DNA of 64,000 nucleotides. It comes from Beijerinckiaceae bacterium. Lineage in GTDB: Bacteria; Pseudomonadota; Alphaproteobacteria; Rhizobiales; Beijerinckiaceae. The translations under genes and the position numbers were made by a program. The stretch covers positions 2,452,110 to 2,516,109 of the forward strand of contig JALJOM010000003.1 in assembly GCA_024304885.1 (NCBI GenBank), written 5' to 3'. Shown here piece after piece: positions 1-9,300 of the stretch. The notes under the pieces are model-generated. The model did not search any database. It was not told where the DNA came from and saw only the letters and a list, made by a program, of their open reading frames with translations. The stretch's first letter is position 1, and the number at the start of each line of letters is the position of its first letter.

Positions 1-886
1 GCAGGAAGGTCCCGGCATCGGTCCGAAGGCCGACAATCTCGAAGCTCGCCAAGGCGTCGAGCGCCGCCGCGAGGCTCGCATGGCTCGGCATCTCGTCGGG
101 TGCCCCCGCCGTCAATTGCCGCACGAGCGGATTGGCGAGCGCGCTGATCGCGCCCCCCGGCAGATGCCGGAAGAAGCGCTTGAGATCCGGTTCGGTGAAG
201 GTTTCGAGCTCCTCGAGGCAGGCGATCACCGGCTCGAAGGCGAGGGCGTCGCGCAGGCCGAGAAGCTTCTCGGCATGTGGCCCGACATGCTTCAGGATCA
301 GGAGCCGCTCGGCGAGCTCGTCGTAGGGATCGCGCAACATCGCGATCGTCGCGAAGCCCTTGGCCAAGTAGCCTTCATAGGGCTTGTACAGCAAGCGCCC
401 GCTCGCATAGAGCGAGGAGTAGCGGCCGAGGCAGAAGACCTGGGTGGAAGTTTCCCTGCCGTAGCGGTCGATTCCCTTGTACCACATATGAAACTCGGCC
501 GCGAGGACGTCGTCGAGCCTCCACAACGGAAGCAGGTGGGTTTCCAGACGAAACAACCGCTGACCGATCGGGGCTCGGGTCGGGGAGCGACGATAGACGA
601 GGACATCGGTCTCGGCATCCCTGAGCTCGAGGTCGCAAAATCGCGAGAGCCCGGGGATCATGGCCTCGTCGATACGAAACCCACATCGGCCGGTCGGGTG
701 CCGACCCGCTGCGACGAGGGCCTCGCGCGTCTCGTTGGCCTCGACCGTCCCGAGCTCTCTCCCCTCGCCTCGCACACGCAGCACCGCCGGTATCGCGGGC
801 GAGTCGGGGACGAGATAGGCGAGCACAGTGGATCCTAGATCCTGCTCGAGGTCGAACAGCATGGTGGAGCCACCGAGCGGGACCAT
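1..886 (-). CDS. Sulfotransferase-like protein of a polysaccharide locus, 3' end outside window
   Basis: The reading frame is open from an ATG at 886 to the left edge, so the C-terminus is missing. It starts 17 bases after the KpsE-type stop, so the two are probably co-transcribed. The visible 295 residues contain a block reading AMLRDPYDELAERLLILK and later FEIVGLRTDAGTF. These resemble the 'LRdPveRl' and 'vGltE' segments of the sulfotransferase-2 type fold. I do not see a clear N-terminal PAPS-binding P-loop. Known: sulfotransferase-like genes occur in surface-polysaccharide clusters. Inference: it modifies, or reacts to, the exported glycan. A second ATG at 862 is possible. Family assignment is tentative. 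Confidence 0.6.
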   Translation of the reverse strand, partial: MVPLGGSTMLFDLEQDLGSTVLAYLVPDSPAIPAVLRVRGEGRELGTVEANETREALVAAGRHPTGRCGFRIDEAMIPGLSRFCDLELRDAETDVLVYRRSPTRAPIGQRLFRLETHLLPLWRLDDVLAAEFHMWYKGIDRYGRETSTQVFCLGRYSSLYASGRLLYKPYEGYLAKGFATIAMLRDPYDELAERLLILKHVGPHAEKLLGLRDALAFEPVIACLEELETFTEPDLKRFFRHLPGGAISALANPLVRQLTAGAPDEMPSHASLAAALDALASFEIVGLRTDAGTFL

Positions 887-902
887 GGGGGAAAGGACGC
901 CG

Positions 903-2186
903 TCATCTGGCCATATGGTTGCGGACGAAATGCAAGGATCCGATCGACACGCCCCAGGCCGCCAGGGACGCAACGGCGATGATGCCGATGGCCAGCAGGC
1001 GCTTGGGGTATCGCGCCTGCTGAGGCTCCATCGGGCGGACGAAGGTATTGATGTAGAGGAGCTGGGATTCGCTCGCCAAGCGGGCACGCTCATTCGCCGC
1101 GAGAGCCGCGGCATAGGATTTCTCCGCGACCTGCCGCTCGAAATCGAGATGCTCGAGCCGGTTCATCGTTCCTGACAGCACCTTGGTGTCGCCTGCACCT
1201 CCGGGACGCCTCGTCAATCGGCTCTCGAGCTGCGCGATCTGGTCTTTCTCGGCCTCGATGCGCTTCCTCGAGGCGCGCAGCTGCGGCGCCGCCTCCACCA
1301 GATAGCGGCGCTGCATCTCGTAGTCCTGCTGCATCCTGAGCAGGCTCGAGCGCTCGGCCGCGATCAGCATGTTCTGGGCGTCGAGGGCCTTCTCCGCGCT
1401 CAGGAGACCTTCCTCGTTGCGCGCCTGCTCCATCGCCGCTCGCGCCCGAGCCAGGCGGTCTCGGGCGCGCCGGATCTCGACCTCGGTCAGCGCCAAGCCG
1501 TCCTTGCGCATACGATCGTTGATGTCGTTGACGAGACGCTCGCTGGCCTCGAGCATCGCGTCCGCGATCATCGCCGCATCCCGCGGCGTATAGGCGCGAA
1601 CCGAGACGACGACGATTCCCGCAGGCAGCTCGATGCCGACATCGATCATCTTCTTCCAGTAGCGCAGCACCTTCTCGATCGGCGCCTCGGGATCGAGCCG
1701 AGAGACGGCATCGATCTCCGGACGGCTGAACATGCCGACGATGCCGATCTTCGCCTCGAGGGCTTCGACGATCGCTCGGCTCTCGAGATAGTCGACGACG
1801 ATCCGGGTATCCTGGAGGATCTGAAGGGACGGAAACCCGGTGAGCGCGCCGAGCGCGTCGAGCTTCGGTGCGGTTCCGCCGCGCAGGGCGAACCGCGCCT
1901 CCGACACATATTGGTCGGACGCGACGAGGCCGAAATAGGCTGCGCCGACGAGGCTCGGGAGCACGACGACGACGACGAAGCCGATCCGAGCGAGGAGGCG
2001 CATCAGCCTCTCGTCGCGCCGACGGTAGAATCCGCCGCCTGCCAAGGCCCGTCGTCCGCGGGTCGAGAAGCGCGCCCTTCTCGCCGCCTCGGCGAGCGCG
2101 CGCGCGACCAGCTGCGAGCGCTCGAGGGCGCTTCGCGCCACCGCGCGGCTGCCGTCCAAGTCCTCGATCGTCATCGACTCCGCCAT
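903..2186 (-). CDS. kpsE: Capsule polysaccharide export inner-membrane protein, KpsE/CtrB/RkpR type
   Basis: Polysaccharide co-polymerase of the ABC-dependent capsule export system. It spans the periplasm and links the ABC exporter to the outer-membrane channel. The ~427-residue protein has a basic cytoplasmic N-terminus, a first membrane segment (RIGFVVVVVLPSLVGAAYFG), a long alanine/arginine-rich periplasmic coiled coil (roughly residues 220-340), a TFVRPMEPQQARYPKR proline-rich motif typical of the family, and a second membrane segment (LLAIGIIAVASLAAWGVSIG). The frame is also open upstream to an ATG at 2285 with no Shine-Dalgarno. The start at 2186 is preferred because the upstream residues look unconserved, but ATG 2174 is possible. 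It lies downstream of the KpsT-type gene after an AT-rich spacer. Confidence 0.85.
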   Translation of the reverse strand: MAESMTIEDLDGSRAVARSALERSQLVARALAEAARRARFSTRGRRALAGGGFYRRRDERLMRLLARIGFVVVVVLPSLVGAAYFGLVASDQYVSEARFALRGGTAPKLDALGALTGFPSLQILQDTRIVVDYLESRAIVEALEAKIGIVGMFSRPEIDAVSRLDPEAPIEKVLRYWKKMIDVGIELPAGIVVVSVRAYTPRDAAMIADAMLEASERLVNDINDRMRKDGLALTEVEIRRARDRLARARAAMEQARNEEGLLSAEKALDAQNMLIAAERSSLLRMQQDYEMQRRYLVEAAPQLRASRKRIEAEKDQIAQLESRLTRRPGGAGDTKVLSGTMNRLEHLDFERQVAEKSYAAALAANERARLASESQLLYINTFVRPMEPQQARYPKRLLAIGIIAVASLAAWGVSIGSLHFVRNHMAR

Positions 2187-2287
2187 GGATGCCACGGGAA
2201 CCGACGATCGTCCGCTCCCGGATCGCGAGGACTCGCGCTCGAGCACGAGCCGCGCAGTGGAACACCGATCGCACGACGAAATCACGT

Positions 2288-2335
2288 CTATTATTAAAAG
2301 ATAAATATCATAACTAACATTAAATTTCGAGCACC
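2288..2335 (-). promoter_or_regulatory. AT-rich spacer, possible promoter for the kpsE-like gene
   Basis: Between the kpsT-like stop (2382) and the kpsE-like gene lies a block of about 45 bases that is strikingly A/T-rich against a GC-rich background (tattattaaaagataaata on the plus strand). Such a block could be a promoter for the kpsE-like gene and the sulfotransferase-like gene, separate from kpsT transcription. No clear -35/-10 pair could be assigned. The call rests on base composition only. Confidence 0.3.
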
Positions 2336-2381
2336 GGTCCGGACGGAATGGAACGGACCGCGCGCTGCGGCCGCCGCTCGC

Positions 2382-3035
2382 TCACCGATTCATGCGGTTG
2401 TACATCGCGATCGCATCGTCGATGTCCTGGAACATGACGAGCCGTCCATCGACGAGCACGGCGCCGCGCTGGCAATAGGCCCTGACCGTCTCCGGCGAAT
2501 GCGACACGACGATCAGATCGGCGTTGCTGCGCCGCCGGGCGAAGGCTTCCTGGCACCGGGCCTGGAAGCGGAGGTCGCCCACGCCGGTGATCTCGTCGAT
2601 CAGGTAGCAGTCGAACTCGATCGCCATCGACAGGCCGAAGGCGAGCCGTGCCAGCATCCCCGTCGAATAGGTCTTGACCGGCGCCTCGATGTAATCGCCG
2701 AGCTCGGCGAAATCCTCGACGAAGTCCGAGACCTGCCGCACGTCGTGACCATAGGCCCGCGCCACGAAGCGCACGTTCTCGCGACCCGTCATGGCCGGGT
2801 GAAACCCGCCGGTGAAGCCGAGCGGCCAGGAGACCCGCACGGTGCGGCGTATCCGACCGGCATTCGGCAGCTCCGTGCCGGCCAGCAAGCGCATCGTCGT
2901 CGACTTGCCGGCGCCGTTGACGCCGAGCAAGCCATAGGACCAGCCGGACTCGAAGACGGTCGACACATGGTCGAGCACGATCTTCAGATGGCCCTCCGTC
3001 CTGTAGAACTTGAAGACGTCGCTCAATTGAATCAT
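2382..3035 (-). CDS. kpsT: Capsule polysaccharide export ABC transporter ATP-binding protein, KpsT type
   Basis: ATPase subunit that powers export of capsule glycan across the inner membrane. The 217-residue length matches KpsT (about 219). Visible motifs are Walker A GVNGAGKST, a degenerate signature YSTGM, Walker B FDCYLIDE and H-loop VVSHS. The start is taken at ATG 3035 (MIQLSDVFKFY), where conserved ABC sequence begins. The open frame continues upstream to 3389, but that part is the intergenic repeat. No permease (KpsM) gene is adjacent: upstream is the divergent glycosyltransferase and downstream is the KpsE-type gene. A permease would have to lie further left or elsewhere. Confidence 0.88.
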   Translation of the reverse strand: MIQLSDVFKFYRTEGHLKIVLDHVSTVFESGWSYGLLGVNGAGKSTTMRLLAGTELPNAGRIRRTVRVSWPLGFTGGFHPAMTGRENVRFVARAYGHDVRQVSDFVEDFAELGDYIEAPVKTYSTGMLARLAFGLSMAIEFDCYLIDEITGVGDLRFQARCQEAFARRRSNADLIVVSHSPETVRAYCQRGAVLVDGRLVMFQDIDDAIAMYNRMNR

Positions 3036-3069
3036 GTGCCGCGCCGAGCTTCGGCGACCGTGAGCCTCT

Positions 3070-3171
3070 GAGCGGCTTCCGATCCAGCTGAATCGGAAAC
3101 CAGCTCTACATTCTTGTTTTATCGCGATTTCACGACGCGAAGTGGTATCCGCTTCGCTGGAAATTGCTCTA
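3070..3171. repeat. Intergenic palindromic repeat, family A, copy 1
   Basis: This is a copy of a dispersed element also found near 31.0, 38.1, 49.4, 58.6 and 60.9 kb. It holds a small inverted repeat (ttccgat...atcggaa), the spacer ctacattcttgttttatcgc, and a core like acgacgcgaa...ttcgctggaaattgctctag. It sits between the divergent kpsT-like and glycosyltransferase genes, so it lies in or near both promoters. Such elements are common between genes in Hyphomicrobiales. The function here is unknown. Confidence 0.75.
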
Positions 3172-3431
3172 GCCCGGCTCGCTCGAAAATGCTTTCCGGG
3201 AACCTTCCGGTCGATCCGAGCGGGATTTGCGGTCCGCGCATGGTCTTTTTGTGATCGTCCCGAGATGAACGAAAGGTTTTTGCTGCCGATCGACGATCTC
3301 GCTTGCCAGGTCTCTTCGGCCGTTGCTCCCGGAGGAAGCGCTCGGTAAAGCGTCTTCCGGCGAACCCGACGCGGCGCGCATCGCGACAACGTGGCTCGAC
3401 GAGAAGGCAGGGCTCACGACGAGGAGGCCAC

Positions 3432-5624
3432 TTGGTCCCTTTTCCGTTCATGCCCCATGCCGGGGTGAGGTGGCGCGGGGCTTCGACCTGGGACGCGATC
3501 GACTCGGATCCGAGCTTCCTCCTGTCGTTCCGGCTGTTCCGGCCGCGCTTTCTCGTGATCCGGCTCGAGGCCTTCGAGGGCTCGGCCGACCCGGTCCTCT
3601 ACCTCGATACCGGCAAAGGCTTCTCCGAGGCTGAGGCCGTCACGCTCGATCTCGGCCGTCGCGTCGTTTGCGTCGTGGCGCTCCACAGCCTGAAGGAGGT
3701 GCGCCGAATCCGCCTCGACCCGGCGTCACGCCACCTTCGTTTCGCGCTCGACGTCAAGGCGTCGGTCAACCCTGCCGAGGTCCGCAGGTATCTGGCGCAG
3801 GCCTCGCGGTGGCGCGATCGCGACCTCGCCGCCGCCACGCGGTTCTGCCATCTCGGCGAGGATCCGCTCTGGACCGGCGCGGCCGGCCCGTCGCCGGCCG
3901 AGCGGCGGTTCTCGACCGTCGCCGATCATTACCGGAAGGTCATCGGCTTGGCCGCGCTCCAGCACCCGGAGGCGGCCCGCCCCGAGCCGGACGCCGATCC
4001 TCTCCTCTCCTTCGTCGTACCGGTCTACGACACGCCGCCGGCCTATCTCGACGATCTCTTGCTCTCGTTTCGCATCCAACCTCGAGGTACCGCCGAGCTC
4101 GTGCTCAGCGACGACGGATCTCGAGCGAGGAAGACCCGAGCCTTCCTCGAGGCGCTCGACGGCGAGGCAGACATCAGGGTCGTCCGCAATTGGCAGCAGC
4201 GCGGCATCGCCGCGGCGACCAATGCCGGCATCGCCGCGGCGCGGGGCACCTGGATCGGGCTCGTCGACCATGACGACGCTTTGGCCCCGCACAGCGTCGG
4301 CGTGCTGGCGGCAGCGATCGACGCGCACCCAGACGCCCGATTTTTCTACACCGACGAGGTGGTCGCCGACGCGAGGCTGCGGCCCGTCGATTATTTCTTC
4401 AAGCCCGCCTTCGATCCGGTCCTCCTGTCGGGCGTCAACTATATCAACCACCTCGCGCTCTACCGACGCGAGCGCCTGCTCGCCCACGGCGGCCTGCGCG
4501 AGGGGTTCGACGGCTCGCAGGACTACGATCTCGTCTTGCGCTATCTCGCCGGTCTCTCGCGGCACGACATCGTGCACGTACCGTTTCCGGCCTATCTCTG
4601 GCGTCGCGACGGGCACAGCTTCTCGACCGCCAATCTCGATGTCGCGACGGCCAATGCACGCAAGGCCCTCGCAGCCCATTACGCCCGAGATGGCGTGCCG
4701 CCTCGGGTCGAACCAGCCCTGAAGCGCGACCTCCATCGGGTGCGCTTCGACACCCCGACACGGCATCAACCGAAGGTCTCGGTCGTCGTCCCCACACGTG
4801 ACGCCTACGTCTTGATCTCGCGACTCCTCGATGATCTCCACCGCAAGACGGATTATCCCGACCTCGAGATCATCGTCCAGGACAACGGGTCCACCGACCG
4901 GCGTGTCCTTACGCTCTACGACGACTTTCGGCGCAAGCGATCTTCGACGATCATCGCGATCGAGGCCGACCCCTTCAATTTCTCGCGCTCGATCAACAAA
5001 GGGATCCGGCACGCGACGAGCGATCTCGTGCTCCTTCTCAACAACGATATCGAGGTCTTCGAGCCGTCCTGGCTCGAAGAGATGGTGTCCTGCTTCGCCT
5101 ATCCGCGGACCGGGATCGTCGGTGCGAGGCTGCTCTATCCGGACGGGAGGCTGCAGCATGCGGGCGTCATCATCGGGGCCGAAGGGCTCGCCGGGCACTG
5201 GTTCTGCGGCAAGCCGGCCGATACGCCGGGACCGATGGGGCGGCTCTCGGTCAGGCAGAGCCTCAGCGCGGTCACCGGCGCCTGCATGCTCGTTTCGCGC
5301 GCCTGTCTCGAGGAGACCGGCCCGTTCGACGAGGAGGTCTTCCCCATCGCCTACAGCGACACGGATTTCTGCCTGCGCGCCGGCGCGAAGGGCTACCGTG
5401 TGGTTTGGACCCCCTTCGCGACCTTGATCCACCACGAGTCAGCCACCCGCGGCAGCGACGAGACCAAAGAGAACATCGCGCGGTTCCGCCGCGACAAGGT
5501 CAACCTCGAAAAGCGGCACCACACATCCGCATACGAGGATCGAGCCTTCAGTCCCTGGTACGCGCGCACGGGTCCGGTGCCGAGGCCGGTCCTGCTCGAG
5601 CGGCTCCCGAAGCCGCGGCATTGA
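3432..5624 (+). CDS. Two-domain family 2 glycosyltransferase
   Basis: A ~730-residue protein with two tandem GT-A/GT2 domains. The first (about residues 192-400) starts SFVVPVYDTPPAYLDDLL and carries a DHDD metal/nucleotide motif at ~279-282. The second (from ~448) starts KVSVVVPTRDAYVLISRLL, has NNDIE at ~537-541, and ends in a block typical of rhamnosyl/galactofuranosyl-type GT2 proteins (YSDTDFCLRAGAKGYRVVW). There is no signal peptide or membrane helix, so it should be cytoplasmic. The start is set by the Shine-Dalgarno gaggagg (3421-3427) four bases before TTG 3432. ATG 3450 is the alternative. It is divergent from kpsT, consistent with capsule or O-chain synthesis. The sugar transferred is not known. 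Confidence 0.85.
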   Translation: MVPFPFMPHAGVRWRGASTWDAIDSDPSFLLSFRLFRPRFLVIRLEAFEGSADPVLYLDTGKGFSEAEAVTLDLGRRVVCVVALHSLKEVRRIRLDPASRHLRFALDVKASVNPAEVRRYLAQASRWRDRDLAAATRFCHLGEDPLWTGAAGPSPAERRFSTVADHYRKVIGLAALQHPEAARPEPDADPLLSFVVPVYDTPPAYLDDLLLSFRIQPRGTAELVLSDDGSRARKTRAFLEALDGEADIRVVRNWQQRGIAAATNAGIAAARGTWIGLVDHDDALAPHSVGVLAAAIDAHPDARFFYTDEVVADARLRPVDYFFKPAFDPVLLSGVNYINHLALYRRERLLAHGGLREGFDGSQDYDLVLRYLAGLSRHDIVHVPFPAYLWRRDGHSFSTANLDVATANARKALAAHYARDGVPPRVEPALKRDLHRVRFDTPTRHQPKVSVVVPTRDAYVLISRLLDDLHRKTDYPDLEIIVQDNGSTDRRVLTLYDDFRRKRSSTIIAIEADPFNFSRSINKGIRHATSDLVLLLNNDIEVFEPSWLEEMVSCFAYPRTGIVGARLLYPDGRLQHAGVIIGAEGLAGHWFCGKPADTPGPMGRLSVRQSLSAVTGACMLVSRACLEETGPFDEEVFPIAYSDTDFCLRAGAKGYRVVWTPFATLIHHESATRGSDETKENIARFRRDKVNLEKRHHTSAYEDRAFSPWYARTGPVPRPVLLERLPKPRH

Positions 5625-5787
5625 CCGGCTTACGCCACGTGGTCACAAACGGCGTGTCCCACCCAGCCATAGGCTTCGCAGCTGACCGATCCCGCAACGT
5701 CGACGGATTGACCTACGCGAACAATATAACGCTATGCGCTTCCGAAGATCTATCCGACGCACGGAGAAAATGCAGGTTTGGTCCGAT

Positions 5788-6246
5788 TCAATTGCTGGGC
5801 ATCAGCTTCGGCTTCTCGATTGAGGGTTGGGCTTGGCTCTGCTCCTTGATCGGGAAACGATCAATACGAACGGCTCGCGCCAGCTTGAAGGTCGACTCGC
5901 GAATTGCAAGCAAATTGACCGACGACGAGCACTTCTGCGACTGCGCTGTGTCCAAGAGCGATGCAAGTCTCTGCCAATTGCTCGGAAACGCCGCCTGTAC
6001 TGGGCGTGCCTCGGAATACGATTGATCGGCCCGCTTGGATGCATCCGGGGCAACACGTCCCGCCCCGAATTTCGATTCGACAAAGTTTTTTCGGCGGGCC
6101 CAGTATTCACCCGCGTTGCGGGACACCGTTGCAGCAGCTTGGTTGATCTGCTGCATGATCTGCGTGCATCCTGCTGGCGCGGCACTGTCCGCTTCAGGCA
6201 CCACGACGATCAAGGCTCCCAGAGCCACCAGTCCAGCTATTCTCAT
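5788..6246 (-). CDS. Small secreted hypothetical protein
   Basis: A 152-residue protein of unknown function. The first ~22 residues (MRIAGLVALGALIVVVPEADSA) form a signal peptide, so the mature protein is probably periplasmic or secreted. The rest is polar with two cysteines and no motif I recognise. Base composition is clearly less GC-rich than neighbouring housekeeping genes, which hints at a laterally acquired or fast-evolving region. It is followed on the same strand, upstream at 6315, by the very large surface protein, with 68 bases between them. Confidence 0.6.
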   Translation of the reverse strand: MRIAGLVALGALIVVVPEADSAAPAGCTQIMQQINQAAATVSRNAGEYWARRKNFVESKFGAGRVAPDASKRADQSYSEARPVQAAFPSNWQRLASLLDTAQSQKCSSSVNLLAIRESTFKLARAVRIDRFPIKEQSQAQPSIEKPKLMPSN

Positions 6247-6314
6247 TTATCGTCCTCCGACTGCTCCCGACATGCACGGAAGGCAATTTTTCAACGTCGA
6301 TGCCGAGCCCCGTA

Positions 6315-9300
6315 CTATCGAAACATAACATCGACCCAATAATTTGCCGCGTTGTAGGAATTCGACGGGAAACTACTGGCACTCCCATAGCTATAAACCC
6401 CATTGCCGCCACTTGCGCCGCTTGCGGGCGCGGTCAACGGTCCGTTCGTGTAGGTTCCGCCAAAGAAGTTACCGTCGGCGGAGTAAAAGCCGTTGGTATG
6501 ATACGATGCTATATATATCGTGCTGGAAGAGATCGCGACGGGAGAGGCGAACGTAGCCGTTTGCCAACCGCTCGCCGTCTCGTTGGTGAATGTAGCGCTG
6601 GCGAGCAGACTGCCTGACGCGGTCCACAGATGTGCCGTGTGTGCACCTGTGTTCTGCGGTCCCTTGTAGAAGCGTACACCCGTGACGCTGCCCGCCGTCG
6701 CGGAGGAGAACTTGACGCCGAGCTCGACGGAGTTCGGATCATTCACGGTCACGGTGGCCGGCGCGCTGCTCGTCGGGAACAAGGTATGCGGGGGCTCTCC
6801 TATGGCTAGCGCAAGCGTTGCATTTGCTGTTCCGACCACGTTGGTGGCGCTCAACGTCACGTTGGATGTTTGAACGACGGTCGGCGTACCCGAGATCAGG
6901 CCGGTGGTCGTGTTGACCGACAGCCCCGCGGGCAATCCGGTTGCGTTGAAGCTCGTCGGGCTGTTGGACGCCGTGATTTGATACGAGAACGCAGTGCCTA
7001 TTGTACCGCTGGCAGTCACTGGACTGTCGATGACTGGAGGGCTGCTCGGCGGCGTCGACAAGAACAGCACATCGACCCAGTAGTTACTGGCTTGGTAGCT
7101 TTGAGACGGGAAACCGGGCGCGCTGCCATATCGATAAACGCCTGCGTTTATCGGAGTGGTCAGAGCTCCTATAGTAATCGGCGCGGTAAAGTAATTCGAC
7201 GTCGCCGAATAAAATCCGTTCGTATGGTAAGATGCCGTGTATGTCGAACCTACGTTGATTGCCACCGGTGTGGGGAAGAACACGGTTTGCCAGCCACTCG
7301 CCGTCTCGTTGGCAAAGGTAGCGCTGGCGAGCAGTGTGCCCGAGGTATCCCACAAGTGTGCCGTATGCGTTCCTGTGTTCTGTGGTCCCTTGTAGAAACG
7401 TATTCCGGTGACGTTGCCTGCGAATGCGGAGGTAAATTTGACGCCGAGCTCCACGGGGTTCGGATCATTCACGGAGACGACGGCCGGAGTACTGTTCGAC
7501 GAAAACAGGTTATCCGTCACCGCGCCGATGTTTAGGACGAGCGTAGCTGTTCCCGCTCCGAGCGCATTGGTGGCACTCAACGTGATGTTGGACGTTTGAG
7601 CGACTGTCGGCGTTCCCGCGATCAGGCCGGTCGTGGTATTGATCGAGAGCCCAGGTGGTAGTCCCGTCGCATTGAAGCTCGTCGGGCTGTTGGTCGCCGT
7701 AATCTGATAGCTGAATTCTATTCCGACCGCACCATTTGCAGTCGTTGGGCTGCTGATGACCGGAGGATTGCTCGGCGGTGTCTGCGCGAACAGCACATCG
7801 ACCCAATAATTCCCTGATTGGTAGCTCTGCGAAGGGAAGCTGGGCTCGCTGCCGTATCTATAGACGCCCGCGCTAACTGGAGCTGTTAGTACTCCTGCCG
7901 TAACAGGCGTAGTAAAGTAATTCGTGGCTGCAGAATAGAAGCCATTGGTATGATAAGACGCCGTGTAGGTTGTGCCGGCGCTGATTCGCACCGGCGTCGA
8001 AAAGAGCACAGTTTGCCAACCTTTGGCGGTCTCACCGGTAAAAGTCGCCCTTGCCAGCAAGGTTCCGCCCGGTCCCCACAGGCTCGCGACGTGCGGCCCA
8101 CGGTTGATCGTATCCTTGTAAAATCGTAGGCCTCTGACGTCTCCGTCGACTGATGCTGAAAATTTTACGCCGACCTCGATAGAGTTCGCCTCGTTCGCCG
8201 TTGCACTGCTGGGTACGCTGGTCGTGCCGAACAAGCTCGACCCAGCGGAGACTACATTCACGGTAACGCTATTCGCGGACGCCTCTGAGTTGAGGCTGTC
8301 GTCTGTGGCGCGAGACCGGATCGTGTGAGTTCCCGGCGTCGCGGTCCATGTATAGGTCCAATTGGTCGTGCCCGTGGCCGGACTCAGCGTCGTGCCGCCG
8401 TCGACAGAAACTTCCACGCCCGCAACCCGTCCACCGACGTCGCTCGCGACGCCGCTAATGACGACGGACTGTCCCTCCATGAAAGTCGCGCCATTGACCG
8501 GAGAATTGATCGACGAGACTGGTGGCAAGGCGTCTGTAGAAGCGACCGCGAGCACAAGTCCCGGCTGCAGCGTCGACGGTTGCGCGCCCATATCGGCGAG
8601 GACGTTCACCGTCGCTTGCTGGATGTCAGGGTCGGTCGGTGTCGGAGGCCCATCATGATTGTCGCTGAGACCCCAGGGCCAAAAGACCGTACCGGCGCCG
8701 AAGACCAGGGCGCCACTCGCCGGATGCTTGTACAGGGTCAGGTTGTGAGTTGGCGTTCCGTTGCCGGTCATCGTTCCGTAATCGAGAAGCAGCTGGCTCA
8801 CATCGATCGTCGTGGACGAGAGGTTGATGAGACCTGGAGGCCGAAAACCGTTGTCGGGCGACGCATCCCATTCGTAGCCGAGAATGTTTTTTGTCAGGGT
8901 CGTCTTAGCCCCAGGTGCCGTCTGGGCGACGCGGGGTGTATTGCGCCAGAAGCGCAGCCTGCTCATCTCGTAAGGAACTTGGATCGCGTCTTCTCTATAG
9001 CCGTCGACCTCGAAGATCGTTCCGATCAAGGCATTTTCCGGCCTGCCCCCGTCGGCCGGAGGACTGAATCTCGGGTCGCGCCAGGTTCCGGTCCAGGCCC
9101 ATGTCGGGCTGGAGTCGAGAGGATCGAGCGGGCCATGGTGTCGCGTCTCTTTGTAGCAGACGAGAGTGCGGTGGGGTGTCCCGCTGCCGTCGATGCTCGG
9201 CTCCCAACGGGTCTTCCAGTATACTTCATTTCCGCTCATGAATAGCAGGTTGATGCCAGCGTCTCGTGCCGCTTCAACATTGGCGCGCGCGTTACCATCC

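Noticed and set aside
80-838. 252-codon plus-strand open frame
   Set aside because: Antisense shadow of the minus-strand sulfotransferase-like gene; arginine/glycine-rich with no protein-like pattern.
3726-5435. Long minus-strand open frame opposite the glycosyltransferase
   Set aside because: The plus strand encodes two clear GT2 domains; the antisense frame is a by-product of GC-rich codons.
6315-8234. Repeated DNA considered as a CRISPR or mobile-element array
   Set aside because: The repeats are in frame, long and diverged, and encode DUF4082/Ig-like protein modules.
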